Part shown: positions 9,177 through 17,108 of the stretch, piece after piece
Position numbering within the stretch: the stretch's first letter is position 1
Layout of the letters: each line of letters starts with the position of its first letter
Assembly (NCBI GenBank): GCA_003551005.1
Contig: PULR01000049.1
Span: 1-49,865, forward strand
Source: Mollicutes bacterium
GTDB taxonomy: Bacteria > Bacillota_I > Bacilli_A > Izemoplasmatales > Izemoplasmataceae
DNA: 49,865 nucleotides
Reading direction: 5' to 3'
The notes under the pieces: generated by a model
Seen by the model: only the letters and a program-made list of their open reading frames with translations
What the model was told of the DNA's origin: nothing
Databases searched by the model: none
Made by a program: the position numbers and the translations under genes

Positions 9177-10037
9177 ATGCCGGAATTGCTGCTTTATACA
9201 TTCATCTTTCTAATCAGCTATTACACACTGGCCTTCCTGATAACCCGGTTGTTCCGCCTGGCCAACGCCTTGAGAGAAGAATCCTCCGTTGACATCTTCG
9301 CCGGTCCGGCTTTGATTGTCGTCGCCTATGGCATCGACTATATCCGTCTTCAGGCCGGCGAGGACCTTCATCGGGCGAGCATCTTCATGACGCTGTTTGC
9401 GATCTTCATGGGCGTGAGGCTGCTACGTTTCACGTTCGTACGGCGCCTGGACCTGCTTGAGCGGGGGCGGGAAAGACGCCCCTACCGGAATATTCTCGAA
9501 AACATCAAGGAGAAGTATCACCTGAATGTCTTCATAAAAATCTATCTGCGCCAGGCGCTTGTACTGTTTGCGATTCTTCTCCCCTATCCGCTGATCAACG
9601 CTTTCCCCCGGGACGCCTACACCATCGGTGCGGTCGATACGCTCGGGCAGCTTGGAATCATCGCCGGCGCCATCCTCTGGCTGGCGGGTTTCCTCTTCGA
9701 GGTCATCGGCGATGCGGTGCTACGCAATTTCCGGCGGCGTCTCGAAAACGACGGAAAAGTCCTGCGCACCGGTCTGTGGCGGTTCACGCGCTTCCCGAAT
9801 CTGTTCGGGAAGACCCTTGCGTGGGTCTGCATCTTTCTTCTGGCCTTTCCCAACATCGCCTTCCCCTACTCGCTTTTGGCGATTATCAGCCCGCTGCTGG
9901 TTATCTATCTCATCGTCTTTGTAATCGGTATCCGCCCCGTTGAAGCCCGTTATGAAGGCCACGCGGAATACGAACACTACAAGCGGACGACCAGCCGGTT
10001 CTTCCCCTGGTTCCCCAAGGACAAGCAAAAAAAATAG
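9177..10037 (+). CDS. DUF1295 / steroid 5-alpha-reductase-like membrane protein
   Basis: A membrane protein of about 286 residues with roughly six to seven transmembrane helices. The C-terminal part carries the DUF1295 signature: RTGLWRFTRFPNLFGKTLAW, then RPVEARYEGHAEYEHYKR and FFPWFPK. The fold is shared with 5-alpha-reductases and isoprenylcysteine methyltransferases, so a lipid or isoprenoid substrate and a nucleotide or SAM cofactor are plausible but not shown. A TTG at 9162 is also in frame; the ATG at 9177 has TTTGGAGG at the right distance. It ends at a bidirectional terminator. Confidence 0.85.
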   Translation: MPELLLYTFIFLISYYTLAFLITRLFRLANALREESSVDIFAGPALIVVAYGIDYIRLQAGEDLHRASIFMTLFAIFMGVRLLRFTFVRRLDLLERGRERRPYRNILENIKEKYHLNVFIKIYLRQALVLFAILLPYPLINAFPRDAYTIGAVDTLGQLGIIAGAILWLAGFLFEVIGDAVLRNFRRRLENDGKVLRTGLWRFTRFPNLFGKTLAWVCIFLLAFPNIAFPYSLLAIISPLLVIYLIVFVIGIRPVEARYEGHAEYEHYKRTTSRFFPWFPKDKQKK

Positions 10038-10051
10038 GGCCGAGCCCTATT
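10033..10051. terminator. Bidirectional terminator shared by convergent genes
   Basis: AATAGGGC (10033-10040) and GCCCTATT (10044-10051) form a perfect stem with a 3-base loop, with A and T runs outside. It includes the stop codons of both converging genes. Confidence 0.8.
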
Positions 10052-10589
10052 CTGTTTCCATGTAGATGGTCTTCCCGATGGCGAGAAAACGGTGTTCAAC
10101 CTCACGGGACACCTTTATGTCATCGGGAAAGGCCTCATAGAACCGTTGGTAGCGCGGGTCCGCCACTCTGGCGAGGATCCGCGTTCTTTTCATATCGGAT
10201 CGCAGTTGTTTTAAAATCTGTGGTTTCGGTTCTGCCTGCAGGGTGAGAAGCGCGACATCGTAAGGCTCACCAAAAGGCTTCGTACCATCATGCAAGGAAA
10301 CCTTGACCTTTGAAGCCAGCCCCATTCGGTCGAGGATTCTGCGCGCCCGCTTGATCGCGTGCGGATCGATGTCGATGGTGTGGACATCGACGCCGAAGAA
10401 GCGCGTGAGCAGGATCGGCGTGAAAGGAATCGAACCGCCGCCGACAACCAGCACTGTGTCGTCATTTGTTAGCTGCGCGAGCATCCCCTCCCGGCGAACG
10501 AGCCGCCGATACGGCAGCATATACATCCCGCTGAGAATCCGCGAACGGGAGGCGAGCTTTTCAAACCCGCGGATGAAGGGCTTGATCAT
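10047..10589 (-). CDS. Nicotianamine-synthase-like SAM-dependent transferase
   Basis: A 180-residue Rossmann-fold protein. The cofactor segment VLVVGGGSIPFTPILL followed by VHTIDIDPHAIKRARRIL resembles the nicotianamine synthase pattern (GSGPLPLT, then an acidic strand end and a DP/AN motif), more than that of ordinary class I methyltransferases. It lies 11 bases after feoB behind AGGAGG, so it belongs to the feoAB transcript. That makes metal or metallophore chemistry an attractive inference, but it is shorter than plant and archaeal nicotianamine synthases and lacks their N-terminal helical part. An ordinary small-molecule methyltransferase remains possible. Confidence 0.6.
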   Translation of the reverse strand: MIKPFIRGFEKLASRSRILSGMYMLPYRRLVRREGMLAQLTNDDTVLVVGGGSIPFTPILLTRFFGVDVHTIDIDPHAIKRARRILDRMGLASKVKVSLHDGTKPFGEPYDVALLTLQAEPKPQILKQLRSDMKRTRILARVADPRYQRFYEAFPDDIKVSREVEHRFLAIGKTIYMETE

Positions 10590-10600
10590 GAGTGGACCTC

Positions 10601-12418
10601 CTAAAGCGTCATACTAAGCAACGCGTGCAGCTGAGCGAACAAGCCACCCACGAGGAAGGCGGTGAACGTCGTCAGCAGCAGGATGCCGGCGGCCGTGCGG
10701 ATGCTGAACTCCTTCGAAAGCGTCGCGATCATCGCAATGCAAGGAACATAGAAGAGCGCAACCAGTGCGGCTGTAAAGAACTGTGCGGTCGAGAGCATAT
10801 CCGCCATGTCGATGAAGGGCAGCACCGTGAGCTCCCGCCGGACGATGCCCATGAGCAGGGGCGTCGATGCTTCCTCGGGCAGGTTCAGCCAGCCGGTGAC
10901 GACGGGCGATAGCGCCCTGCCCGCAGCTTCAAGGGTGCCGAGCTCATAAAGCAGTGCCGCCGCAGCGATGGCGATTACCATCGGCATGGCGCCATCACGG
11001 ACAAAATGCTTGATACGGAAGAGAACCTTCTTCGAAAGGATAGAGGGTTTCGGCGCCAGCAAAGGCGGAATCTCCATCAGGGTGAAGGGCGTTTTCTGCT
11101 TCTGATAGCGGTCCATGACCAAGCCGGCAAGCACGATGGCGACGATGGAAACCAGGAAAATGCCAATAAAGGCAAGGAGCGAGCGTTCAGCAAGCAAGGA
11201 AATAAAAGCGCCCATCTGGGCGACACAAGGAATGGCCAGGCTGACGATCGTCGCGACCATGATCCGCTGCTTGCGGCTTTGCAGGGTCCTCGTCGACATG
11301 ATCGCGGGGATGCCGCAGCCATAGCCGAGCAGCATTGGAATGATGCTCGAGCCGTTGAGACCGATCTTCTTGAGCACGCCATCGAGCAGGACGGCGACCC
11401 TCGGCAGATAGCCGACATCTTCAAGGATGCTGATGCCGGTATAGAAGGTGATTACATAGGGAAGCACGAGCGCGAACGGCCATTCGATGCCTTTGATCAG
11501 GAATCCGTATTCCCCGATGAGGACACCTTGCAGCCCGGCGTGGTCGGTGAGCGCCTCCACGCTCCGTTCAATGAAAGGGAACAGCCCGGGGATGGTGAAG
11601 GGAATCAATCCGCCGAACAACTGGCCGCCCTCGAAAAGCGGCAACAGCAGATACTGTCTCAAGCCCATCCCGACGCCGATCACGAACGCGAAAAGCAGCA
11701 CCAGCACGCCCAGGGCAATGGGGATGCCGGGAAAAGGCCGGATGAGGAAGTCCATCCGACCGTTCGATTCGGGAAGCGCCTTGAGCGTCGCGCGCTTGAT
11801 GGATTCAACTCGCTCCCAGCGGGCGGCATCATCCTTCTTATCGACCGCCTCGATGGTCTTGCCCAGTTCACGGGAGAGGGCGTAACGGACCAGGTCGAGG
11901 CTGTCGCCGCTCAACGCGACAGTGGGCACGACCGGCACACCGAGCGCACGTTGCAGACGGACATGGTCGATCTTGATGCCGCGTGAACGCATCAAGTCGG
12001 TCCGGTTCAAGGCGACAACGGTGGGAATACCGGCCTCCATCACCTGCAGCAGCAGATTCAGGCTGCTTTCAAGATTCAACGCATCCAACACAAAAAGCAC
12101 GGCATCCGGCCGGTCGTCAAGCATCTTTGCGGCGACACGCTCCGCTTCATCATTGGGATGCTTGATGTTATAGATGCCGGGGGCGTCCCGAAGTAGGACG
12201 GTCTCCCCCTCGATGTCGAACGTTCCCTCGGCATAGGACACCGTCGTGCCCGAATAGTTCGAGACCATCGCGTCCAGACCGGTGAAACGGTTGAAGACTG
12301 CACTTTTCCCCACGTTCGGAAGCCCCATCATGAGCACACTACGCAAACGGCCTCTCCCGAGGCCGCGGTCTTGGCGTCGTCGACGACGCCGTGGGTGTCG
12401 GTGACAGGATTCACTCAT
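10601..12418 (-). CDS. feoB: Ferrous iron transporter FeoB
   Basis: Imports Fe2+ across the membrane. The N-terminal GTPase shows G1 GLPNVGKS (32-39), SNYSGTTV as switch I and RDAPGIYNI as G3; G4 is NRTD. The membrane part has the conserved Cys-containing gates GYGCGIPAIMSTRTL and YVPCIAMIATLSKEF, each following PCVAQ-type helices. At 605 residues it is at the short end of the family. The start at 12418 gives an N-terminus with Ser-Cys-His-x-His and a run of six Arg; some FeoB proteins begin with a Cys/His segment. A TTG at 12346 with GGGAGAGG upstream would give a more compact start, so the first 24 residues are uncertain. Confidence 0.95.
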   Translation of the reverse strand: MSESCHRHPRRRRRRQDRGLGRGRLRSVLMMGLPNVGKSAVFNRFTGLDAMVSNYSGTTVSYAEGTFDIEGETVLLRDAPGIYNIKHPNDEAERVAAKMLDDRPDAVLFVLDALNLESSLNLLLQVMEAGIPTVVALNRTDLMRSRGIKIDHVRLQRALGVPVVPTVALSGDSLDLVRYALSRELGKTIEAVDKKDDAARWERVESIKRATLKALPESNGRMDFLIRPFPGIPIALGVLVLLFAFVIGVGMGLRQYLLLPLFEGGQLFGGLIPFTIPGLFPFIERSVEALTDHAGLQGVLIGEYGFLIKGIEWPFALVLPYVITFYTGISILEDVGYLPRVAVLLDGVLKKIGLNGSSIIPMLLGYGCGIPAIMSTRTLQSRKQRIMVATIVSLAIPCVAQMGAFISLLAERSLLAFIGIFLVSIVAIVLAGLVMDRYQKQKTPFTLMEIPPLLAPKPSILSKKVLFRIKHFVRDGAMPMVIAIAAAALLYELGTLEAAGRALSPVVTGWLNLPEEASTPLLMGIVRRELTVLPFIDMADMLSTAQFFTAALVALFYVPCIAMIATLSKEFSIRTAAGILLLTTFTAFLVGGLFAQLHALLSMTL

Positions 12419-12419
12419 G

Positions 12420-12686
12420 CTATCGCTGCTTTCTGATTGTGATTTGTGAAGCCAGCTCCCGGTCCAAAGCGACGGAACGGTTGTCGATGCTTAAAATCAA
12501 CGGTCCGTTCGCGACACTTTTAGAAATCAGCCTCACTCGCTTGCCCAAGCGGATGCCGAGCGAAGCAAGCAGGCTTAGCGAGGGAACGTCATGGATAAAT
12601 GCGACCTCGCCACGTACAAGGGAGTCGATGCTTCCGGTTTTGAAGATTGTTCCATCTATGACCGTTCTTGTCTTGCGCGGCTCCAT
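12420..12686 (-). CDS. feoA: FeoA-family SH3-like protein
   Basis: An 88-residue cytosolic protein with the FeoA fold: LASLGIRLGKRVRLISKS in the middle and the terminal SVALDRELASQITI strand pattern. FeoA helps FeoB in ferrous iron uptake. The first 25 residues are longer than in a minimal FeoA. The feoB start follows the feoA stop after one base, so the two are coupled. GAAAGGGG precedes the ATG, and the promoter with an overlapping dyad is at 12739-12784. Confidence 0.85.
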   Translation of the reverse strand: MEPRKTRTVIDGTIFKTGSIDSLVRGEVAFIHDVPSLSLLASLGIRLGKRVRLISKSVANGPLILSIDNRSVALDRELASQITIRKQR

Positions 12687-12738
12687 AACGGTCCCCTTTC
12701 TTTGTAAAAAATATAATTAGTATTACAGGTTCATTGTC

Positions 12739-12784
12739 AGTATAACGCGCCCATAAAATCGTGTCAACACTATCTGTAAGTGTT
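12739..12784 (-). promoter_or_regulatory. feo promoter with overlapping inverted repeat
   Basis: TTGACA (12762-12767) and TATACT (12739-12744) on the minus strand are separated by 17 bases. AACACT and AGTGTT (12766-12771 and 12779-12784) form a perfect 6-bp dyad with a 7-bp centre that overlaps the -35 box, a typical place for a repressor. The dyad is not a recognisable Fur or DtxR box, so the regulator is unknown. Confidence 0.6.
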
Positions 12785-12926
12785 ATAAACAGTCATACAA
12801 TCTGACCTTTCGGGGCTTCTCGTCTTTATAAGTCTGTTTAGAATATTTATAGATATTGTTGCAAGCGATGCGGGCGGATGTTACGTTAATTTTGAAACAG
12901 ACAAACGGTATCAGGAGGCTGCTTTC

Positions 12927-13880
12927 ATGCTCCGACATTTAAAAACCAACCGCAACCGGTATCTCCTGGTTCTGGGTGTTGCGCTGCTCGTACTGCTGCT
13001 CTTGCGCAGCGACTTCAGTGAACTCTCCAAGGCGCTTGGCGGACTGACGCCGAGCGCTCTACTGGGGCTTTTCACTCTGCAGGTGATCACGGTGCTTCTG
13101 ATCAACATACAATGGAAAGCCATCGCTCAGCACCTCGGCCAGACGATTCCCTTCACCCGTCTGCTCGAGATGAATTTCCTCGGCACCTTTTTCGAAAGTG
13201 TCACACCGGTGGTGAAGGCCGGAGGAGAAGTCTCGAAAGTCGCCTATCTGAAAAGTCAGGGCCAGGCCCTACCAGAGGGCGCCGCGTTGCTCACCGCTCA
13301 GAAATGGTTCAGTGCATCCACCTTTGTCGTGTTCGCCCTTTTCAGCGCCGCCTGGGCGGCGCCCTGGCTGGGCGGTCCGCTGCAAAGCGGCGTATGGGGT
13401 GGTTTGGCGCTGATCGGCGGGGCATTGGTCGCAACGCTCGCCGCGGGCATCTATTTCTATCGCACACAGACACGGGGTGGAAAGGTCCGCGCGCTGCTTG
13501 AAGAATTTCTCGCCGTTCTTTCAAAGCTTGCAAGACGCAAGCGGCGAATTGCTGCTTACATTGTGCTCGGCTTTATGATCTGGAGTCTCTATGCCTTCAA
13601 GACCTTCTATGTCAGCGACGTCCTCGGCGCCGGCCTATCATTCGCCGTCGCCGGAACCGTCACGTTTCTGGCTTATGCAGTGAACATGCTGCCGCTTTCC
13701 CCGGGCGGCATCGGGACATTTGAAGGGGCCATGGCGGCGCTTTTCGTCCTATTTGGTTTGGAATATGCGCTCGCGCTCTCCATCGCGTTTGTTCTCAGAC
13801 TGATGACGTTCTGGGCCATGCTGGGTGTGAGCGCCTTGTACCTGGGTCTAAGGCATCTCCAACGCGAGGTCTTCACATGA
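12927..13880 (+). CDS. Lysylphosphatidylglycerol-synthase TM family protein (UPF0104)
   Basis: A 317-residue membrane protein of the LPG_synthase_TM family, with about eight helices and the family motifs LEMNFLGTFFESVTPVVKAG, then GGEVSKVAYLK, and AVNMLPLSPGGIGTFEGAM near the end. The family includes the flippase part of MprF and stand-alone lipid transporters of bacteria and archaea. No aminoacyl-transfer domain is attached, so it should move or flip a lipid rather than synthesise LPG. TCAGGAGG precedes the ATG. Its last codons overlap the start of the PssA-like gene by four bases, which points to a shared role in phospholipid handling. Confidence 0.85.
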   Translation: MLRHLKTNRNRYLLVLGVALLVLLLLRSDFSELSKALGGLTPSALLGLFTLQVITVLLINIQWKAIAQHLGQTIPFTRLLEMNFLGTFFESVTPVVKAGGEVSKVAYLKSQGQALPEGAALLTAQKWFSASTFVVFALFSAAWAAPWLGGPLQSGVWGGLALIGGALVATLAAGIYFYRTQTRGGKVRALLEEFLAVLSKLARRKRRIAAYIVLGFMIWSLYAFKTFYVSDVLGAGLSFAVAGTVTFLAYAVNMLPLSPGGIGTFEGAMAALFVLFGLEYALALSIAFVLRLMTFWAMLGVSALYLGLRHLQREVFT

Positions 13881-14401
13881 ACCTGAAGGCTAACGTGATC
13901 AATGTTCTGACCGTTCTCGGCATCGTCCTCGGCATGCTCGCCATCGCCATGAACCTGCTAGCCGGCTGGCTGCTTCTGCCCGCGGCGCTGATTCTAACCA
14001 GCGCGCTCATCGCCCTTTATGACGGCAGGCTGGCAAGACGCCACAACCTCGTCTCAACCGTGGGCGCGTGGCTCGATCTAACCAACGACCTGCTGTCGTT
14101 CGCGATCGCCCCGGTCGTCTTCGCCCATACCTGTAGCCTTACCGGTCAACCCGCCTTCCCGGTTGTTGTCGCCCTTTTTCTGCTGTCCGCGCTTTTCCGG
14201 CTCAGGCGCTATCATCTGCAGTCGGACTCGCAGGTGATGCAGGGCCTGCCCACGACGGTGAGCGGCGTGGTGCTGACGATGGTAGTCGTCGGCTTCGCGT
14301 TGAGCTCTTTTAAAGGAATCGCGGCTTCATGGATTCTGTATGCCCTCATGATCTTGTTAAGCATACTCATGGTCTCCTCGTTCCGGTGGCGAAAAAGTTA
14401 A
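13877..14401 (+). CDS. CDP-alcohol phosphatidyltransferase, PssA-like
   Basis: A 174-residue membrane enzyme of the CDP-OH-P-transferase family. The active-site signature DGx2AR, Gly at +9, then Dx3D is intact as DGRLAR, STVGAWLD and LTND around residues 50-72. The protein carries about five transmembrane helices. The closest pattern is CDP-diacylglycerol-serine O-phosphatidyltransferase, making phosphatidylserine, but glycerol- or inositol-specific relatives cannot be excluded. It is translationally coupled (ATGA) to the UPF0104 gene and followed by a strong terminator. Confidence 0.82.
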   Translation: MNLKANVINVLTVLGIVLGMLAIAMNLLAGWLLLPAALILTSALIALYDGRLARRHNLVSTVGAWLDLTNDLLSFAIAPVVFAHTCSLTGQPAFPVVVALFLLSALFRLRRYHLQSDSQVMQGLPTTVSGVVLTMVVVGFALSSFKGIAASWILYALMILLSILMVSSFRWRKS

Positions 14402-14421
14402 GGCGACGCCGAGCACATGAA

Positions 14422-14449
14422 AAACGCACCGCCAGCAGGCGGTGCGTTT
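14422..14449. terminator. Bidirectional terminator
   Basis: A perfect 12-bp stem (14422-14433 with 14438-14449) and AGCA loop lies between the convergent PssA-like and PAS-GGDEF-EAL genes, flanked by A and T runs. Confidence 0.85.
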
Positions 14450-14470
14450 ACTATAGGAGGCTTCGGATCA

Positions 14471-16858
14471 TCACTCGTCATCCGGATGGTCGGGCCAATC
14501 AAAGAGATAGCCCTGCTGGATGGTGCAACCCAGCTCCATCAATCGATCACGCTGTGTTGGCTCTTCAACCCCTTCCGCGACGATCTGTTTTCCACTCAGT
14601 TCGCTGATGCGCCGGATCATGCGGACAATCTCCCGATTCTTCTGCTTGTCGAGATGCTGGGTGAAGAGGGAATCGATCTTGATGATGTCGAAGGGCACCG
14701 CATCGAGGATGCCGAGGGAAGAGGATTCCTTGCCGAAATCGTCAAGGGCGATGGTGAAACTGTGCTCTTTGAAGGCGTCGATCCGTCTGATGTAGTGCTC
14801 CATGTGATGCACGAATGTTTTTTCCGAGATTTCCACGACCACGTCATTCGCGGTCATGCCATAATGGTCGAGCTGCTTGAGAAGATAATCCAGAAAATCC
14901 GTGTTCATAATCGACTGCGGGGCTAAATTGATTGCGAGGCGCGGGCGGGGCTGGTCCTGGGAAAGGTAGTGTCGACTGAATAATTCGAGCGACCGGTCGA
15001 CGAGATAGCGTTCGAGCGTCAGGATGAGGTTCGAGTCGATGGCGATGCTGATGAAATCCTCGGGCGGAATCGCACCGATGGTCTCATCGGTCCAGCGGGC
15101 AAGCTGCTCGACATAAACCGTGCGGTTGGTCTCGGTGTCCTTCACTTCCTGGAAATGGATGTCGATCGTTTCGCTGTTGATTGCTTGACGGAGCTTGTTG
15201 GCGACATGGATGTTCTGTTGGAGCTTCTGGGTCATGTGCGGCTCATAGCGCACGATGTGATAGATTTTTTCATGGCGGGCTTGTTTCATTGCAAGGCTGG
15301 CGTTGGAGACAAGTTTTGCCAGATCGTGGGTATGCTCCGGGTAGGTCGCATAGCCGATGTTCTTCTTGATCTCGACGGTGATGTCCTCGGTGCGGTGCGT
15401 ACTCGATAGCGAGCGCGACAGGCGCTTGAGCGTGTTTTGAATATTCTCCTCGCTAGCCATCTCGCCATGGCAGTAAAGCACGAACTGATCGCCGGAATAG
15501 CGTGAGGCGAAGCATTGTTTGCTTTCAAATCCTCTGAGGAAATCGGCGATGGAGATCAAGATCCGATTGCCGGTCTCATGCCCATAGTAGTCGTTAATCT
15601 GCGAGAAATTGTCAATGTCGATGAAGAACGCGGCCCCTCTGTCCACATCTGTGAGAGCGGAGATTTCACGATAGAGCCCTCGTTGATTGAGCAGACCGGT
15701 AAGCTCGTCATGGTATTTGTCGAATTCAATCCGGAGATTCGCCTCGACAAGCGGGGTGACGTCATCGCCGCTGATATAGATGTGGCTTAAGCGTCCGTTG
15801 GCCTTCACCCCTTCATAACACCAACGGATCCAGCGGCGGCCCTCGGTGTTCGTGATGTCGAAGATTTCCGTTCCCTGATTGCCTTCAAGCGCTTCATAGA
15901 ACCAATCGTGATTGTGCTGCCCGACCGATTCGTTGATCGTCGTAATGGGTTCGCCGAGGACATCCTTCGGGGTCATGTCATAAAACCGGATCGCCGCACG
16001 CGAAGCGTAGAGAAGACGACCCTCCGAATCCAGCTTGAGGATGATGCTGTGGGAATCGGAGACCACACGCCCGTTCTCTTTCTCGACAGTTGCTAGGACG
16101 TTCTCGTTGTCGGATAGCTGGCGGTCGATGCGCTCGACTTCTGAAGCATCGTAAGCGATGAAGCCTTTCCCCTGCGGCACATCAAAAATCGAATGACGGA
16201 ACATGTTCGTGTAATGAGTCTGTCCGGGAAAGCGCACGCGGAACTCAAGTATTTTCCGTCTCCCGTGGGCCTCTTCTTCTTGGGGAGCGATGTAGGCAAG
16301 ATCGTCGGGGTGGAAAAGCGTCTCGAGGTCGTCATAGTGGAGCATCGTGGATTGCATATCCAGCTGATAGCGCTCGATGAGTGGTTTGCTGAAGCGGATG
16401 AGAACCTGGTCGCTGTCCCATAGATAAAGAACCTGCATGGACAGGGGCTCTCCCTGGGCGCTTTGCGAACGCAGCTGCTTTTCCGGCGGCCGGGTCGCCT
16501 CATAATAAGCGCCTCCTGCAAAGAACGCGACACTCAGCAACGTCGCCGTTCTTCTAAAAATATCACCGGCGAAGAAACCAGCATACAGAGGAAGTCCGTC
16601 GACCGCATTTTCTTTCACTAGTATCGAGAGCACTCCTGCAGCCACGAAACCCGATGTAATGGCGGCGAAGAACTTTCCTTTCCTTCTGGCAATCATAAAA
16701 AAGCCAACGGCGGCTAATCCGCCTGCTATCGCCAGGATGATTGCCGAAAGAAAGATTATCGGATCAAGAAGATTCCCACCATGGACGACCGCCACCACCA
16801 GCAGCGTCACCGGTGTGGCAAGAAGCACGTAGCGTAGCGGTTCATTGAGGAAGGTCAT
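14471..16858 (-). CDS. Membrane PAS-GGDEF-EAL protein, probable c-di-GMP phosphodiesterase
   Basis: About 795 residues. Four hydrophobic helices (about 8-125) anchor it, followed by two PAS-like regions (about 140-240 and 265-385), a GGDEF domain (about 395-545) and an EAL domain (about 560-795). The cyclase signature is degenerate: SGDQF where GGDEF is expected. The EAL domain reads EQL at the name-giving site but keeps the catalytic set: the Glu itself, Asn in AINLAPQS, Glu in VEISEKTF, the DDFG pair, Lys in IIKIDS, EGVEE and the final QQGY. It should hydrolyse c-di-GMP, with the GGDEF part regulatory. The frame allows GTG at 16867, but ATG at 16858 has AGGTGA correctly placed. The promoter region carries one of two 27-bp repeats shared with the neighbouring receptor/pheromone locus. 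Confidence 0.9.
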   Translation of the reverse strand: MTFLNEPLRYVLLATPVTLLVVAVVHGGNLLDPIIFLSAIILAIAGGLAAVGFFMIARRKGKFFAAITSGFVAAGVLSILVKENAVDGLPLYAGFFAGDIFRRTATLLSVAFFAGGAYYEATRPPEKQLRSQSAQGEPLSMQVLYLWDSDQVLIRFSKPLIERYQLDMQSTMLHYDDLETLFHPDDLAYIAPQEEEAHGRRKILEFRVRFPGQTHYTNMFRHSIFDVPQGKGFIAYDASEVERIDRQLSDNENVLATVEKENGRVVSDSHSIILKLDSEGRLLYASRAAIRFYDMTPKDVLGEPITTINESVGQHNHDWFYEALEGNQGTEIFDITNTEGRRWIRWCYEGVKANGRLSHIYISGDDVTPLVEANLRIEFDKYHDELTGLLNQRGLYREISALTDVDRGAAFFIDIDNFSQINDYYGHETGNRILISIADFLRGFESKQCFASRYSGDQFVLYCHGEMASEENIQNTLKRLSRSLSSTHRTEDITVEIKKNIGYATYPEHTHDLAKLVSNASLAMKQARHEKIYHIVRYEPHMTQKLQQNIHVANKLRQAINSETIDIHFQEVKDTETNRTVYVEQLARWTDETIGAIPPEDFISIAIDSNLILTLERYLVDRSLELFSRHYLSQDQPRPRLAINLAPQSIMNTDFLDYLLKQLDHYGMTANDVVVEISEKTFVHHMEHYIRRIDAFKEHSFTIALDDFGKESSSLGILDAVPFDIIKIDSLFTQHLDKQKNREIVRMIRRISELSGKQIVAEGVEEPTQRDRLMELGCTIQQGYLFDWPDHPDDE

Positions 16859-16963
16859 GTGCATCACCTGCTTTAGTCGGAAAGTGCGAATGTACCGGAC
16901 ACCTCATCATTCTCGCCGGAGGGTTGAAACACTTCTCCAGATACATTCTGTTGTGACATTTTA

Positions 16964-17015
16964 ATTATAGGATGCACAACATCCTGTAAACAGCGCGGAT
17001 ATGTCGTAGTTTTAG
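16964..17015 (-). promoter_or_regulatory. Promoter of the EAL gene with 27-bp operator, copy 1
   Basis: TATAAT lies at 16964-16969 on the minus strand. At a 15-base spacing is TTTACA, a suboptimal arrangement typical of activator-dependent promoters. The 27-bp element at 16989-17015 ends within this -35 region and is identical, on the opposite strand, to 18041-18067. A further palindrome (AGGATG/CATCCT, 16969-16985) fills the spacer. Confidence 0.7.
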
Positions 17016-17047
17016 CGATCCGGGCGGATCCAAGGGATAAAGATTAA

Positions 17048-17078
17048 AAAAACAAGGCGCGGTGGGCACCTTGTTTTT
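17048..17078. terminator. Terminator after the receptor gene
   Basis: AAAAACAAGG (17048-17057) pairs with CCTTGTTTTT (17069-17078 region) across a G-rich loop. It follows the receptor stop on the minus strand and separates it from the EAL promoter. Confidence 0.8.
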
Positions 17079-17108
17079 GTCTTATTTTAGCTGTTTTTCA
17101 GGATTTCC

